The notes beneath the pieces are model-generated. The model ran no database searches, was not told the origin of the DNA, and saw only the letters and a list, made by a program, of their open reading frames with translations. The position numbers and the translations under genes are program-made. Source: Chara braunii (Eukaryota > Streptophyta > Charophyceae > Charales > Characeae). Taken from it: a stretch of 24,418 nt of DNA. The stretch covers positions 694,009 through 718,426 of the forward strand of contig BFEA01000420.1 in NCBI GenBank assembly GCA_003427395.1. Reading direction: 5' to 3'. This document shows, in pieces, positions 1 through 8,050 of the stretch (its first letter is position 1; every line of letters begins with the position of its first letter).

Positions 1-30
1 GAATGAGGCTGTTGTGGGGAAAATCTAAAA

Positions 31-56
31 CACACACACACGCACACACACACACG

Positions 57-112
<56 letters not shown>
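31..112. repeat. (CA)n microsatellite
   Basis: About 80 bp of CA dinucleotides with a few CG interruptions. It sits in what is probably intronic or upstream sequence of the callose synthase gene. The open frames across it are only His-Thr runs. Confidence 0.97.
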
Positions 113-113
<1 letters not shown>

Positions 114-145
114 TTTGTGGGCCGGCGTGGAAGGCTTTCCCAGTT

Positions 146-370
146 TTTTTTCGGACCCTTAGCAGGGGGGGTCGGTGCATTCTTGCTGGAGGAGTCTTCT
201 GTCTTAGGTAAGTTGTCTCTTATCTTCTTCCTCCTCTTTGGCAGTGATGCGAGTGTGTAGTTTGAGATGAATGTCGGGAATGCCAAACTCTCCAAGGTTT
301 TTCGGACCTTTGAGGGGGTCAGGTCGGTGCCTTCTTGCTGGAGTAGTCTTCTGTCTTAGGTAAGTTGCCT
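146..370 (+). repeat. 72-bp direct duplication, each copy ending in a splice-donor consensus
   Basis: Two imperfect copies lie at 146-218 and 297-370, about 152 bp apart. Both run from a T-rich stretch and TTCGGACC through GTCGGTGC, TTCTTGCTGGAG and CTTCTGTCTTAG. Both end exactly at AG|GTAAGTTG, a strong GT donor consensus (after bases 207 and 359). This could be a duplicated exon end upstream of the callose synthase exons. The short peptides encoded (one frame reads FLLEESSVLG) do not match a callose synthase segment that I recognise, so the coding claim is weak. The duplication itself is directly visible. Confidence 0.6.
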
Positions 371-588
371 TCTGCCCTCCATCCCCTTAAACATATATGT
401 ATACTTATGTATATGTGCAAGGGTGCTGCTTTGGCGGCAGACGGGTGTGTGGGCACTTGGCGCTGAACCACAGAAACATGGCCAACCTTGCATTTTTTAT
501 TATATTGTCTATCTGTACTTTTTCGTTATGGATGGCTTGCGATGATATGTGAAGGGAATGAGAGAGAGGATCTGGGGTCTTTTAAAAC

Positions 589-590
<2 letters not shown>

Positions 591-639
<49 letters not shown>
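591..639. repeat. (CA)n microsatellite
   Basis: An uninterrupted CA run of about 49 bp, followed by TG-rich sequence. Confidence 0.97.
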
Positions 640-640
<1 letters not shown>

Positions 641-1419
641 ACTCTGTGTGTGAAGGACGCTGTGTACGCGAGGTCTTGTTGGGGTAGGTAATGAGTATCT
701 GGGCATGTTTGGGTGTGACAGTTTGCAGGGGCAGGGGTTCTGTTGTGCTGGTGTTTGATGTGGGGGAACGGGGTGAGGGGGGGAGGGGCAAGACTTGTGT
801 TTTGATGTTTGCGTATGAGACTCGTCACACGAATTGCTCGGCTTATGTGGATAGATGAAATGCATGAAGGGTTAGTGTGTGGCCATCAAAGCAGTCTGTG
901 TGACAAAGCCTGTGAGGGGGCTAAGAGTTCGTGAGCAGCAGCAGGAGCCGTCTGTGTGTGATGGGAGGTCTTGCATGCCTTTTGCTCGTGTCCTGTGATG
1001 TTTGTGTTCGACAGTTGCTCGAGCAGGGGCTCTGTTATGATACTGTGTGATACTCTCTCGGGAGCAATGGAGTTGTGTCTCAACAGGCCTTGCTACAGTA
1101 CCCTAAACTGGTACAAAGTTTTGTAGAGTGGCTGTGTAGCTGTCAGACCTTCAAAAACCTCAAAAATTGGACACCCATTGTTGACCTATGAGGACTCTAC
1201 GAGGAGCGATGGTTGCAGGCTGGGGACTCTACAACCGTACAGAGTCCTTCCCGTTTGTGTTTTCCGATAGCTGTACAAAGTAATTTCTCGAGTGGAAATG
1301 GATAGTTAGTGAAGCGATGACCGAACTTCACAAATTGTACAAATTGTACAGCGTAGTGTCACGAGGCCCAATGTTTCTCTGACAGTCTATGGGGCAGGAA
1401 GTGAAATTTTACCGTTGTG
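640..1419. other. GT-rich stretch without a recognisable gene
   Basis: The + strand is GT-rich (TGTGTG, GGGGT). Open frames here are low-complexity mirror frames. Between 1110 and 1350 the words TGTACA and TTGTACAAATTGTACA recur. No splice-compatible conserved protein segment was seen. It is probably intron or 5' intergenic sequence of the callose synthase locus. Confidence 0.4.
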
Positions 1420-1535
1420 TGACAATATGTGTGCAACGATATGTATGCAACGATATGTGTGCGATGATACGTGTGACAATACATGTGATATGTGTGTGAC
1501 GATATGTGTGATGATACGTGTGACAGTCTGTGTGG
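1420..1535. repeat. degenerate minisatellite, unit about 13-14 bp
   Basis: Repeated words ACGATATGTGTGC, ACGATATGTATGC and GATGATACGTGTGAC follow one another with small changes in unit length. No coding evidence. Confidence 0.8.
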
Positions 1536-1878
1536 GGCATGTGTGACGTTGTGTGGGGGTATGTGAGATTTTGCGGGGACTTGCTGTCTCTGGTCGAGTT
1601 GAGGTTGCGTATGTGGCATTACGATAGCAGTGGGTTTTTGATTGTGCTTGCCAGGCAATGGGATTACCTGTTCCAATATTTGGCTGTTCTGCGCTGTCCA
1701 CCTTAGTCAGTTATATGTGTTGTAAGTCTGTCGTCATTAGTCATTAGTTTTTTTTGTATTGTGCTCGCTATGTTGAGGTTCCAGTGGGCTCATATTGCCC
1801 GATTGCGATGTTGAGTACAGTCGGTTCTGTGGAATAATAACACTGACTGCTTCGGCTTTTCTGCTCTCATTGCTGCAG

Positions 1879-1929
1879 GTGTACCTTATTTCATGGCTGG
1901 TAGCCATTGGAGTCGGTTTCATCGTCAAG
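1879..1929 (+). CDS. GSL: callose synthase (1,3-beta-glucan synthase), penultimate-region exon
   Basis: This 51-bp segment encodes VYLISWLVAIGVGFIVK. It is preceded by a pyrimidine-rich acceptor (TTGCTGCAG, AG at 1877-1878) and followed by donor AAG|GTGTGT. It matches the callose synthase block (VYG-SWLV-x-K) just before the last clusters of transmembrane helices. When joined to the exon at 3599, the junction reads FIVK|LYTLNKKKF, which aligns residue for residue with the family's K-x-V-S-x-G-R-K/R-K/R-F segment. The enzyme is a large multipass plasma-membrane protein that makes beta-1,3-glucan from UDP-glucose; this piece is one of its C-terminal transmembrane helices. The frame is open upstream to 1795, so a longer exon is possible. 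The intron to the next exon is about 1.67 kb and full of GA/CA microsatellites. What is seen is the splice signals and the helix; the family assignment is from known conserved motifs. Confidence 0.72.
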
Positions 1930-1997
1930 GTGTGTGAGCACATAGCAGATGCTGTGCCAGAAGTATTTGTGTTGCTTTCAGATTATTTTTGTGAAAT

Positions 1998-2000
<3 letters not shown>

Positions 2001-2073
<73 letters not shown>

Positions 2074-2172
2074 TTTTTGTTCACACAGACAGAGAGAGAG
2101 AGAGCCCTCTTTTTGTTCACGAGAGAGGGAGGGAGGAGAGAGAGAGAGCCCATTTTTCCTCACATGCACACA

Positions 2173-2234
<62 letters not shown>
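2001..2234. repeat. compound (GA)n/(CA)n microsatellite cluster
   Basis: A (GA)n run at 2001-2069 is followed by shorter GA blocks separated by CCCTTTTTTGTTCACA-like spacers that themselves recur. Then comes a (CA)n run at about 2164-2190 and (GA)n to 2234. The spacer repetition implies tandem duplication of a GA-plus-spacer unit. It lies within the callose synthase intron. Confidence 0.95.
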
Positions 2235-2236
<2 letters not shown>

Positions 2237-2833
2237 AGCCATGTGCATTGCATTCATCTGATTCCATCAGATTCAAACTTGAGATGTACCATAAAGCCTC
2301 GAAAGTTGTAATGTGATCCTAAGTATGCCCTGGTGCAGTCAAAAGAGGCTGATGAGCAAATAAGCCCCTCGCACTCCTTCACCATTCAAACAAGACCTCA
2401 CACTCGTGTCCCTGTTGTAGCTCGTGTATGGTATATGCCGGCGGGCACGAGGACGACGCTTCCTGTTTTTGTTTTTTTTTAAGAACATAGTGGGTAGCCC
2501 TTAAAAAACTTTTCGGTTTTGTTTTGAAATGGTGTCGCCTACCTCCTGTCTCTTTACCTTTTTTTTTTTTTTTTTTTTTCGGCTTTCATTTTCTTTTTTC
2601 ATGGTATGTTGTCGTTGGCAGTTCTAAATGCTTAAACCACCACAATACATTTGAACCGCTTTTTGTGGAGGCAGGTTCCCCCAGCTCGCCAAGCTTTGCC
2701 GAAACGCCAGCATGGTGCTGTTTCTTTTCTTTTCTCTGGCGTCGCCAGCCGAGCTCATCGGGCTCTGAGCGCCCGAAATTTCCGGATTGGCTCGATTTCG
2801 ACTCTCAAGTTTGTCTGGGCTATGTACTCGTGG

Positions 2834-2878
2834 TTTAACAGGAAAGAGTTCAGTGTACTGAAGCATCTGGCTTATCAG
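2834..2878 (+). pseudogene. isolated partial copy of the 5' part of the callose synthase exon
   Basis: The sequence encodes FNRKEFSVLKHLAYQ, closely matching LNKKKFGVQKHLAYR at the start of the exon at 3599. At the DNA level, AGAAGCATCTGGCGTATC corresponds to TGAAGCATCTGGCTTATC. The similarity stops after LAYQ, where the PTGW-encoding half is missing, and no clean acceptor precedes it. It is best read as a truncated exon duplicate inside the intron. Confidence 0.65.
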
Positions 2879-2889
2879 TTGAGACGATG

Positions 2890-3235
2890 GTTACACCGGA
2901 CCTGGACACTGGACCAGTCCAGATGTCCGGCTGGACCTGTGTCTGGATTGCTCCAGACCGTCCGGATTGAAAACCACTTGGCACTTGCTTTATTAAAAAA
3001 AGAACGTTTTTATTTTTTTCCTTGGATTTGGCTACGAATTTTGCGATGGCCCTCAGCCAAAAGATTTTTGTATTGCAATGCTGCACAACATATCTGTTTT
3101 TCAGTTTTTTTTTTTTTTTTCTTTTGGGTTGGGGGTGGGGGTGGGGGGATGGATCCGGAGACTGTGGACTGGACACCAGACCTGGACCGTCTGCACTGCG
3201 GTCCGGATGTCCGGATCGCAACCATGGTTGAGACT
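2890..3235. repeat. imperfect inverted repeat rich in TCCGGA/CCTGGAC words (foldback-like)
   Basis: The left part (about 2885-2970: GATGGTTACACCGGACCTGG, GTCCAG, TCCGGATT) and the right part (about 3150-3235: GGATCCGGAG, GGTCCGGATGTCCGGATCGC, AACCATGGTTGAG) are rough reverse complements built from the same short words. They flank about 180 bp of AT-rich, T-tract-containing sequence. This is consistent with a foldback or MITE-like insertion in the callose synthase intron. No target duplication could be fixed by eye. Confidence 0.45.
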
Positions 3236-3404
3236 GCGCAGCACACTCATCTTGTTGTTGTTGTTTTTAATAAGAAAAAAAAAGAGTGGGTAGCTGCCAA
3301 TGAGCTTTTCTTTTCGATTTTTTTGGAAGGGTGACGGCCTTTAGATATCATCATCAAACTTACCGGCTCTAGGTAATTGAGAATGGCACTATACATTACT
3401 CATC

Positions 3405-3482
3405 CGCTTCCAGTGGAGTTCGAACTCAGGTCTGTATTTCTATTATTTCAACACTAGTGGGGTGTACCAACTGAGCTAGGCC
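3405..3482 (-). repeat. tRNA-like Pol III promoter unit (SINE head)
   Basis: On the minus strand an A-box TAGCTCAGTTGGTA (3478-3465) is followed about 38 bp later by a B-box GAGTTCGAACTC (3427-3416). The arm spacing is like a tRNA, but the rest does not fold as an intact tRNA. This is typical of a tRNA-derived SINE head. It sits in the intron just upstream of the callose synthase exon at 3599. Confidence 0.7.
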
Positions 3483-3598
3483 AGTTGGTTCATTAAACTT
3501 TCCCATTTTGTTTCGCAAGGGAGTTGCTTACCCTTTGGCTCTTTTTTGGCCTTTTTTTTGGGGCCTTTGTTTTCTTCATTGTATTTTGTCTTCCGCAG

Positions 3599-3784
3599 CT
3601 ATATACACTTAACAAGAAAAAGTTTGGAGTACAGAAGCATCTGGCGTATCGGTTCATTCAGTTCACACTGACCAGCACAATCATCTTGGCTCTTGTCCTC
3701 CTTGTCGTACTGACGGATCTGACCATCAGCGACGTGTTTGTCGCCATTCTCATATTTCTTCCCACTGGGTGGGGACTTATCCAG
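3599..3784 (+). CDS. GSL: callose synthase C-terminal exon with PTGW motif
   Basis: This 186-bp (62-codon) exon lies between acceptor TTCCGCAG|CTA and donor CAG|GTATGG. The product begins LYTLNKKKFGVQKHLAYRF, continues through two hydrophobic segments (IILALVLLVVL and VFVAILIFLPTGW) and ends GWGLIQ. The DVFVAILIFLPTGWGLIQ segment corresponds to the callose synthase D-I/L-F-x-x-L-L-A-F-I/L-P-T-G-W motif near the C-terminus. The spacing from KKKF to PTGW matches the plant family without gaps. It joins in frame to the exon at 1879-1929 (phase 0 to phase 0). The exon following PTGW (the QxCRP region) was not found downstream in this window. Copies of its 3' half follow at about 235-bp intervals. 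The role is in membrane anchoring or the glucan channel region, not the UDP-glucose catalytic loop. Confidence 0.85.
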
Positions 3785-4335
3785 GTATGGGCCTCGGTCC
3801 AACACTCACCAAATGTGCAAAACGAGAATGAATCTCCCCCTAGAATATGGAAAGATGCACTGCCTTTCGGTTGCTCGTTATGTTTTGCTCATTCAATTCA
3901 CACTGAGCAGCACAATCATCTTGGGTCTTGTCCTTCTTGTTGTACTGATGGGTCTAACGTTCAGCAATGTGTTTGTTGCCATTCTCATCTTTCTTCCCAC
4001 TGGGTGGGGACTTATCCAGGTATGGGCCTCACTCCAACACTCACCAAATGTACATAATGAGAATGAATCTGCCCCTAGAATATGGAAAGATGCACTGCCT
4101 TTCATTTGCTCGTTGTGTTTTGTTCATTCGGTTCACACTGAGCAGCACAATGATCTTGGCTCTTGTCCTTGTCATACTGATGGGTCTAACCATCAGCGAC
4201 GTGTTTGTTGCCATTCTCATCCTTTTTCCCACTGGGTGGGGACTTATCCAGGTATGGGCCTCGATCCAACACTCACCAGATGTACAAAATGAGAATGAAT
4301 CTGCCCTTGGAGTATGGAAAGATGCACCACCTTTC
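3785..4335 (+). repeat. 235-bp tandem repeat containing two more copies of the PTGW exon half
   Basis: After the exon at 3599-3784, its 3' half plus the first part of the following intron is repeated. Copy B (about 3889-4019) encodes IQFTLSSTIILGLVLLVVL ... VFVAILIFLPTGWGLIQ. Copy C (about 4121-4251) encodes IRFTLSSTMILALVLVILMG ... VFVAILILFPTGWGLIQ. All three end at the same CAG|GTATGG donor (exon ends 3784, 4019, 4251; periods 235 and 232). Copies B and C lack the LNKKKFGVQKH start. The only acceptor-like site seen inside them is weak (CACTGAGCAG). The frame and membrane character are preserved and many changes are conservative. They may be duplicated or alternative exons, or non-functional tandem copies. 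Confidence 0.8.
3817..3868 (+). repeat. dispersed repeat module GAATGAATCT...ATGGAAAGATGCACTGC
   Basis: A module of about 50 bp with the words GAATGAATCT, CCCCTAGAATATGGAAAGAT and GCACTGCCTTTC. It occurs at 3817-3868, 4055-4113 and 4290-4335 (inside the 235-bp repeat), in diverged form at about 8836-8892, and again as part of the repeats at 12855-12928, 13096-13152 and (inverted) 13232-13304. It is therefore a dispersed element fragment that became part of the tandem exon repeat. Confidence 0.7.
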
Positions 4336-4388
4336 AGTTGCTGGTTTGTGTTTTGTTTTTTTTTGTCCGGTTGTTCCTTGTGGTGCAT

Positions 4389-4640
4389 GGCACCAGCAGT
4401 TCATGGATCCGCACATGTAGGCCTAAGCCCTCTTCCGTGCAAGCATGGATTCGAACTGGTGACCTGGACCTCAAGAGCCAAGTATCTCAACCACTACAGC
4501 CAGGACACGGTGTTCAAAAGTGAAACCATACTGGTCATGATATCCACCCCAGCCCTACAAGGCTGTAGTGTCCAACTGCATACAACACCACATGGACACG
4601 ACAATTCTCGCACGCTTCATTTCTCATCTGCACGTAACCC
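4389..4640 (-). repeat. tRNA-derived SINE-like dispersed repeat, copy 1
   Basis: The minus strand carries an A-box-like TGGCTGTAGTGGTTGAGATA (4502-4483) and a B-box CCAGTTCGAATCC (4459-4447). The 250-bp body (GTTCATGGATCCGCAC, CATGATATCCACCCC, GGCTGTAGTGTCCAACT, GACAATTCTCGCAC) recurs at 10650-10865, where the A/B-box segment is deleted. The combination of a tRNA-type internal promoter and dispersal points to a SINE family. Confidence 0.75.
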
Positions 4641-4649
4641 CCCCACTGG

Positions 4650-5290
4650 TACTTAGCCCGCCCACCACATATGGGGTACAACCGCTCCCGGTCGGTGAAC
4701 GGTGTCGAGCGCATCAGTCCTGCGCGGGGACCCTCCCGGCCGCGTCACACAGAATTTTGGCAGTTCGAGATGCAAAGCGTTCAGGGAGCGGTGCCGCTCC
4801 GGCCGAGTGCGCCAGCCATACCTCTCTCGAACCCCTACGACAGGAAAGGGTCACGCGAGGTACAACTTACCTCTACCCCGCGAGGTAGTTTTATCCCTGT
4901 TGATCTACCGGACCACGTATGAAAGTTTTCATATGCCATCGCAGAGGTGGCCCAGACGAGGGCGGTTCTCGTTCAATGTAGCATAGGGGTTACGCCCGGT
5001 GAACGCCCAAATCGAACCCACAGCCGAGCCGTCGCTTGAGGGGCTGATCTCTCAAGCGCGGCCCTGCAGAGGTCGACGAGGACCTCAGACTAACCACGCG
5101 ACTAACAAAAACTTGAAGAGTAAAATTAGGAGTTTGGAGTGTGCTTCCAAACCTAGTCCCTTCTCATGTCACTGCGAAAACCATAACCTTTTTCGAGATT
5201 CAAACGGTCAGCAAGTGTTTGCACATCGCACTATAAGTTGTGCGTTGACTAGAGCATAATCATGACTGGCGAGCATGCCTAAATCATTGA
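4650..5290. repeat. CpG-rich block with a tRNA-like unit on the minus strand
   Basis: GC-rich sequence unlike its AT-rich neighbours. On the minus strand near 5100-5010 it reads GTGGTTAGTCTGAGGTCC (A-box-like), then an 8-bp perfect stem (CGCTTGAG 5033-5040 with CTCAAGCG 5051-5058), then GTGGGTTCGATTTGG (B-box). This is a Ser/Leu-type tRNA-like arrangement. The same TCGAACCCACAG word recurs near 9976 together with CTTGGCTTATCGA (also at 8753). The open frames across it (4568-4986) are overlapping and show no family features, so I do not call a gene. Confidence 0.5.
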
Positions 5291-5689
5291 GCAAACAACA
5301 TGGCAGCACGTCATGTGGTACCCGTAATCATGTGACCCTTCATAGAATTTGGGGTCACGTTCGACACTCTAGTGTCGGCTGACACCCGCGCTGAGGGGCA
5401 ACACTCGTAACTCGAGAAGGGTCGCAATCGCGTCCAGACACCTGCCCCTTCAGCGACGTATTGTGGAGTAAGGGCAGGTTAACAGAAGGCAGGGGTTTTG
5501 GGAGCGCCGACAACCGCCTCCCCATGAGCTTTCCAAAGAAGGCGTGCTAACCCATCTGCCCGGAACGTTGACGTTCCACAAAGATAATTTAATATGGAGT
5601 TCGGACTATTGACTTTAGTCTTTGTAAGCAAACAAAATGCCCCATATGCAGAAGTAGAATCCATTACGCATGCGGACTACCCTGTGTGC

Positions 5690-5745
5690 GAGTATGGCCG
5701 AGCGGCTTAGGTACCAGCGTCGTGCGCGTTCGTGTTCGTTTCAGC
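5690..5745 (+). repeat. tRNA-like Pol III promoter unit (Leu/Ser-type A-box)
   Basis: TGGCCGAGCGGCTTAGG (5694-5711) is a near-consensus A-box of Leu/Ser tRNAs. GTGTTCGTTTC (5732-5742) is a degenerate B-box. The spacing is short and no acceptor stem closes, so it is a tRNA-derived element head rather than a functional tRNA. Confidence 0.6.
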
Positions 5746-5935
5746 TTATGGCCCATGACCTATATTTGTGTGTGAGCAAAGTCTTTCACGCCTGCATGCA
5801 GATTGGCTCAAAGGGGTCCCTCAATGCTTTTCCTCAACCTCTGACCCATAACAGATCTCGTACACGGGCAGTGAATGACGCCTGCACGAAATCTCGAGAG
5901 AAAGTTAACAACAGTCGTATTTGTCACCACCACTT

Positions 5936-5979
5936 CGGAAGACCCTTCACCACTAAAAGGTGGTTTTCAGGGTCTTCGG
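5936..5979. repeat. nested hairpin
   Basis: GAAGACCC (5938-5945) pairs perfectly with GGGTCTTC (5970-5977). Inside, ACCAC (5949-5953) pairs with GTGGT (5960-5964). It lies shortly upstream of the hairpin-headed repeat body at 6068. Confidence 0.7.
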
Positions 5980-6061
5980 ATCCTTCACCACTTCAAGACC
6001 ATTTAGGATTTTCAGACTGCCTAAACTCTCACCTTTTTTTTTTCTTTTTTTTTTTTTTCAC

Positions 6062-6215
6062 CCGGGTAGAGGCTCCATCTATTGGTGGGGAGCATCACCT
6101 GCTGGAAAACGGTCCAATGTCCCGTATACAAAAAGATTCAGGATGACCTCAGAGAAAGTAATTGAGAAAACTCGTACCAGCATTGATTACTCTGGTATCC
6201 AGAGGATTAACTGTG
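6062..6215 (+). repeat. hairpin-headed repeat family, copy at 6.1 kb (body only)
   Basis: The body words GGCTCCATCTATTGGTGGGG, AGCATCACCTGCTGGAAAAC, CAGCATTGATTAC and CAGAGGATTAACTG match the copies at 15184-15340, 23225-23415 (minus strand) and, more briefly, 23712-23765. This copy is preceded by a poly-T/CT tract (about 6032-6059) instead of the hairpin head. Confidence 0.8.
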
Positions 6216-7302
6216 CATCAGAATTTTCATTTCTGAATTTTCAGCTACCCATTAATCGCTTGTGGAAATCTCATAAAGGCACGCGCTGGGCGCAGGTCCC
6301 ACCAAGTTAGCTAATCATGCGCAAGCGTACAACTCGGTACCATGGCGGACATCTCGTAAGAGTGCGACCCTTCGTGGGTTCTCGGGCCGCGCACGACACG
6401 TAAGTGTCGGATCCGAAATGCATGAAAGGACACAATCCTTGTAACATGAAGAGGCCAAAATTTAATGTCCTCCTTAAAGTCAGAGCGGTCTTACCTATGG
6501 GCCGGTTGCGGCAAGTGGTGGTGGTTGGCTATCCTTCACTCCAGGGGTGAAGCCACACATTCGGAGTCCTTGAAACAAAGTCAAGGGGTTTGACTTTCAC
6601 AGTTGCCACGGATTGTAACGTACAACCATAAAATCAACAAGCATAAATTGTGGGTATTTGTTTTTTTTCTCATCCTCGCCTTTCACCCCGCTACAAAAGC
6701 GCACATGACCAATCAAATTGTGCAAATAAGGTGGGTGAACGGGGCGTGGAGCATCTGAAGATCACTCTCACAATCACAGATGTGACTCTCCATTCAGCAT
6801 GTGAACAACCGCAAGCAAGATCAAGTCTCGAATCCAAAGTAAAGCATACTTGCAGCCACATGCAAAGTTCAATGTCCACAATCCACACACGAAAGGGGTC
6901 AATTTCTACCGTTCCTTGCACTAACACTCCTTGCGTTATACACAAGCCCCAACCTTTGCCCAACCTTCCAAAAAAAACAGTCGGCTCTTTTTAAATGGCT
7001 ATTCAAACAAGTCTGGGTAAAAACCTGAAGAAACGATCCAAACCACGGGGCTAAGGCCTTAGGTTGAGATGGGAGAGTTGATAGAGTTGGGTCGTAAACC
7101 GACTTGTTATCAAATGATAATAGAAGAGTGATCCTTGATGGAGCAGGCCGAAACTAGTCGCCTTGAATTAAACACGAACCCGCATCACAGTACAAGACAA
7201 AAGATCATTGCTATGCTTAAAACAAACGGAGAATATACTCCATATCGAAATCTAACTCCTCCACTAATCTCTTGGTCACCTATCCCTAATTGGCAGATAG
7301 CT
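6216..7302. other. stretch without a recognisable gene
   Basis: It holds a 6-bp-arm palindrome CGACACgtaaGTGTCG (6394-6409) related to one at 5362-5377 (CGACACTctAGTGTCG). The GCGACCCTTC-containing words around 6365 are inverted relative to GAAGGGTCGC near 5417. Short open frames at 6650-6994 and 7135-7332 have no domain, signal peptide or splice context that I can defend. The rest is unremarkable AT-rich sequence. Confidence 0.4.
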
Positions 7303-7676
7303 GAAATTTTTGGCAATATCTCCTCTAGATAGGGTGGATTGCCAAAATTTTCACAATCAAAGTTTTGACAACTCTTTTAATTTACAGAAATTTTGGCAAC
7401 ATTTCCCTTAGGAAAGTAGGCTACCAAGATTTTTACTGAGTCAAATCTGAAAATTAAAGTACGACTTAACTTTGCGAAGGCAGATTTAGTCTAGCTCTTG
7501 ATTTAGGAAAAAAATCGACAACACTTCCTCTAGGAACGTAGACCACCAAAATTTTCACTAAGCCAAGAATGAAATTAGAAAACAACCAGACTTTGCAAAG
7601 TGAAAATTTAACTTCTTTGAATTAGTAAAAATTTCGGCAACACTTTTTCTGGAAAGTGAACTACCAAAAATTTTAC
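7303..7676. repeat. array 1: four nested-hairpin repeats, about 85-120 bp period
   Basis: Each unit has an outer stem (GAAATTTTTGGCAAT paired with ATTGCCAAAATTTTC in unit 1, 14 of 15) and an inner stem-loop whose arms differ by unit. Inner stems: unit 1 ATCT/AGAT (7318-7321, 7327-7330); unit 2 TTTCC/GGAAA (7402-7406, 7411-7415); unit 3 TTCC/GGAA (7525-7528, 7533-7536); unit 4 CACTTT/AAAGTG (7641-7646, 7653-7658). Unit 4's outer arms are GTAAAAATTTCGGC and ACCAAAAATTTTAC (7625-7676). Outer arms are weaker in units 2 and 3. The inter-hairpin sequence (CTTTGCGAAGG, CTTTGCAAAGTG) also recurs, so the whole unit was tandemly copied. Confidence 0.8.
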
Positions 7677-7780
7677 GCAGTAAAATACAAAAAGCAAAAT
7701 ATCATTAGACTTAGGATAATTTTTGGCACTTAACTCGATTGTTAGAGTCAGAGGTTGCCTTTCTGATACTTCCCTTTGAG

Positions 7781-7953
7781 ATAGTATCACTAAACAACGA
7801 ACTTCGACTCCTAGTAAGACTATCGTACCTTCTCCCAAGCTTCCCCTTCCATCCATCACTACTATGCCTATCGCTCCAGCACTTGGCGAGTATCTAAGCA
7901 ACTACCTATCGAAAAATAACTCCAACTCTCAGAGCATGCATAAACAAAATAAG
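7781..7953 (+). CDS. possible short exon of an unrecognised protein
   Basis: An open frame encodes a Ser/Thr/Pro/Asn-rich segment, containing TMPIAPALGEYLSNYLSKNN, up to an exact donor consensus AAG|GTAAGT (7951-7959). It lies between the two hairpin arrays. No domain is recognisable. Neither the start nor the acceptor is fixed, and chance openness is a fair alternative. The ATG at 7864 could begin a 30-codon first exon. Confidence 0.2.
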
Positions 7954-8050
7954 GTAAGTCTTCTCACTATTTCCCAAGTTATTTTTAGATAATGTAGTTT
8001 TTTAAGTGTTTCATATGGTTATCCCTTTAACCCCTTCTTACATATGGCAT

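Noticed and set aside
3-260. Open frame of His-Thr repeats
   Set aside because: It is the translation of a (CA)n microsatellite; no independent coding signal.
1978-2253. Long Ser-Leu frame on the minus strand and Arg-Glu frame on the plus strand
   Set aside because: Both are translations of (GA)n/(CA)n runs; all frames stay open in dinucleotide repeats.
2651-3334. 227-codon plus-strand frame
   Set aside because: Apart from the short FNRKEFSVLKHLAYQ exon fragment, it crosses the foldback repeat and T-tracts and has no conserved features.
4650-5290. Ribosomal RNA fragment, from GTAGTTTTATCCCTGTTGATC-like words
   Set aside because: Only short words resemble 18S or 28S ends; no collinear stretch of rRNA could be followed.
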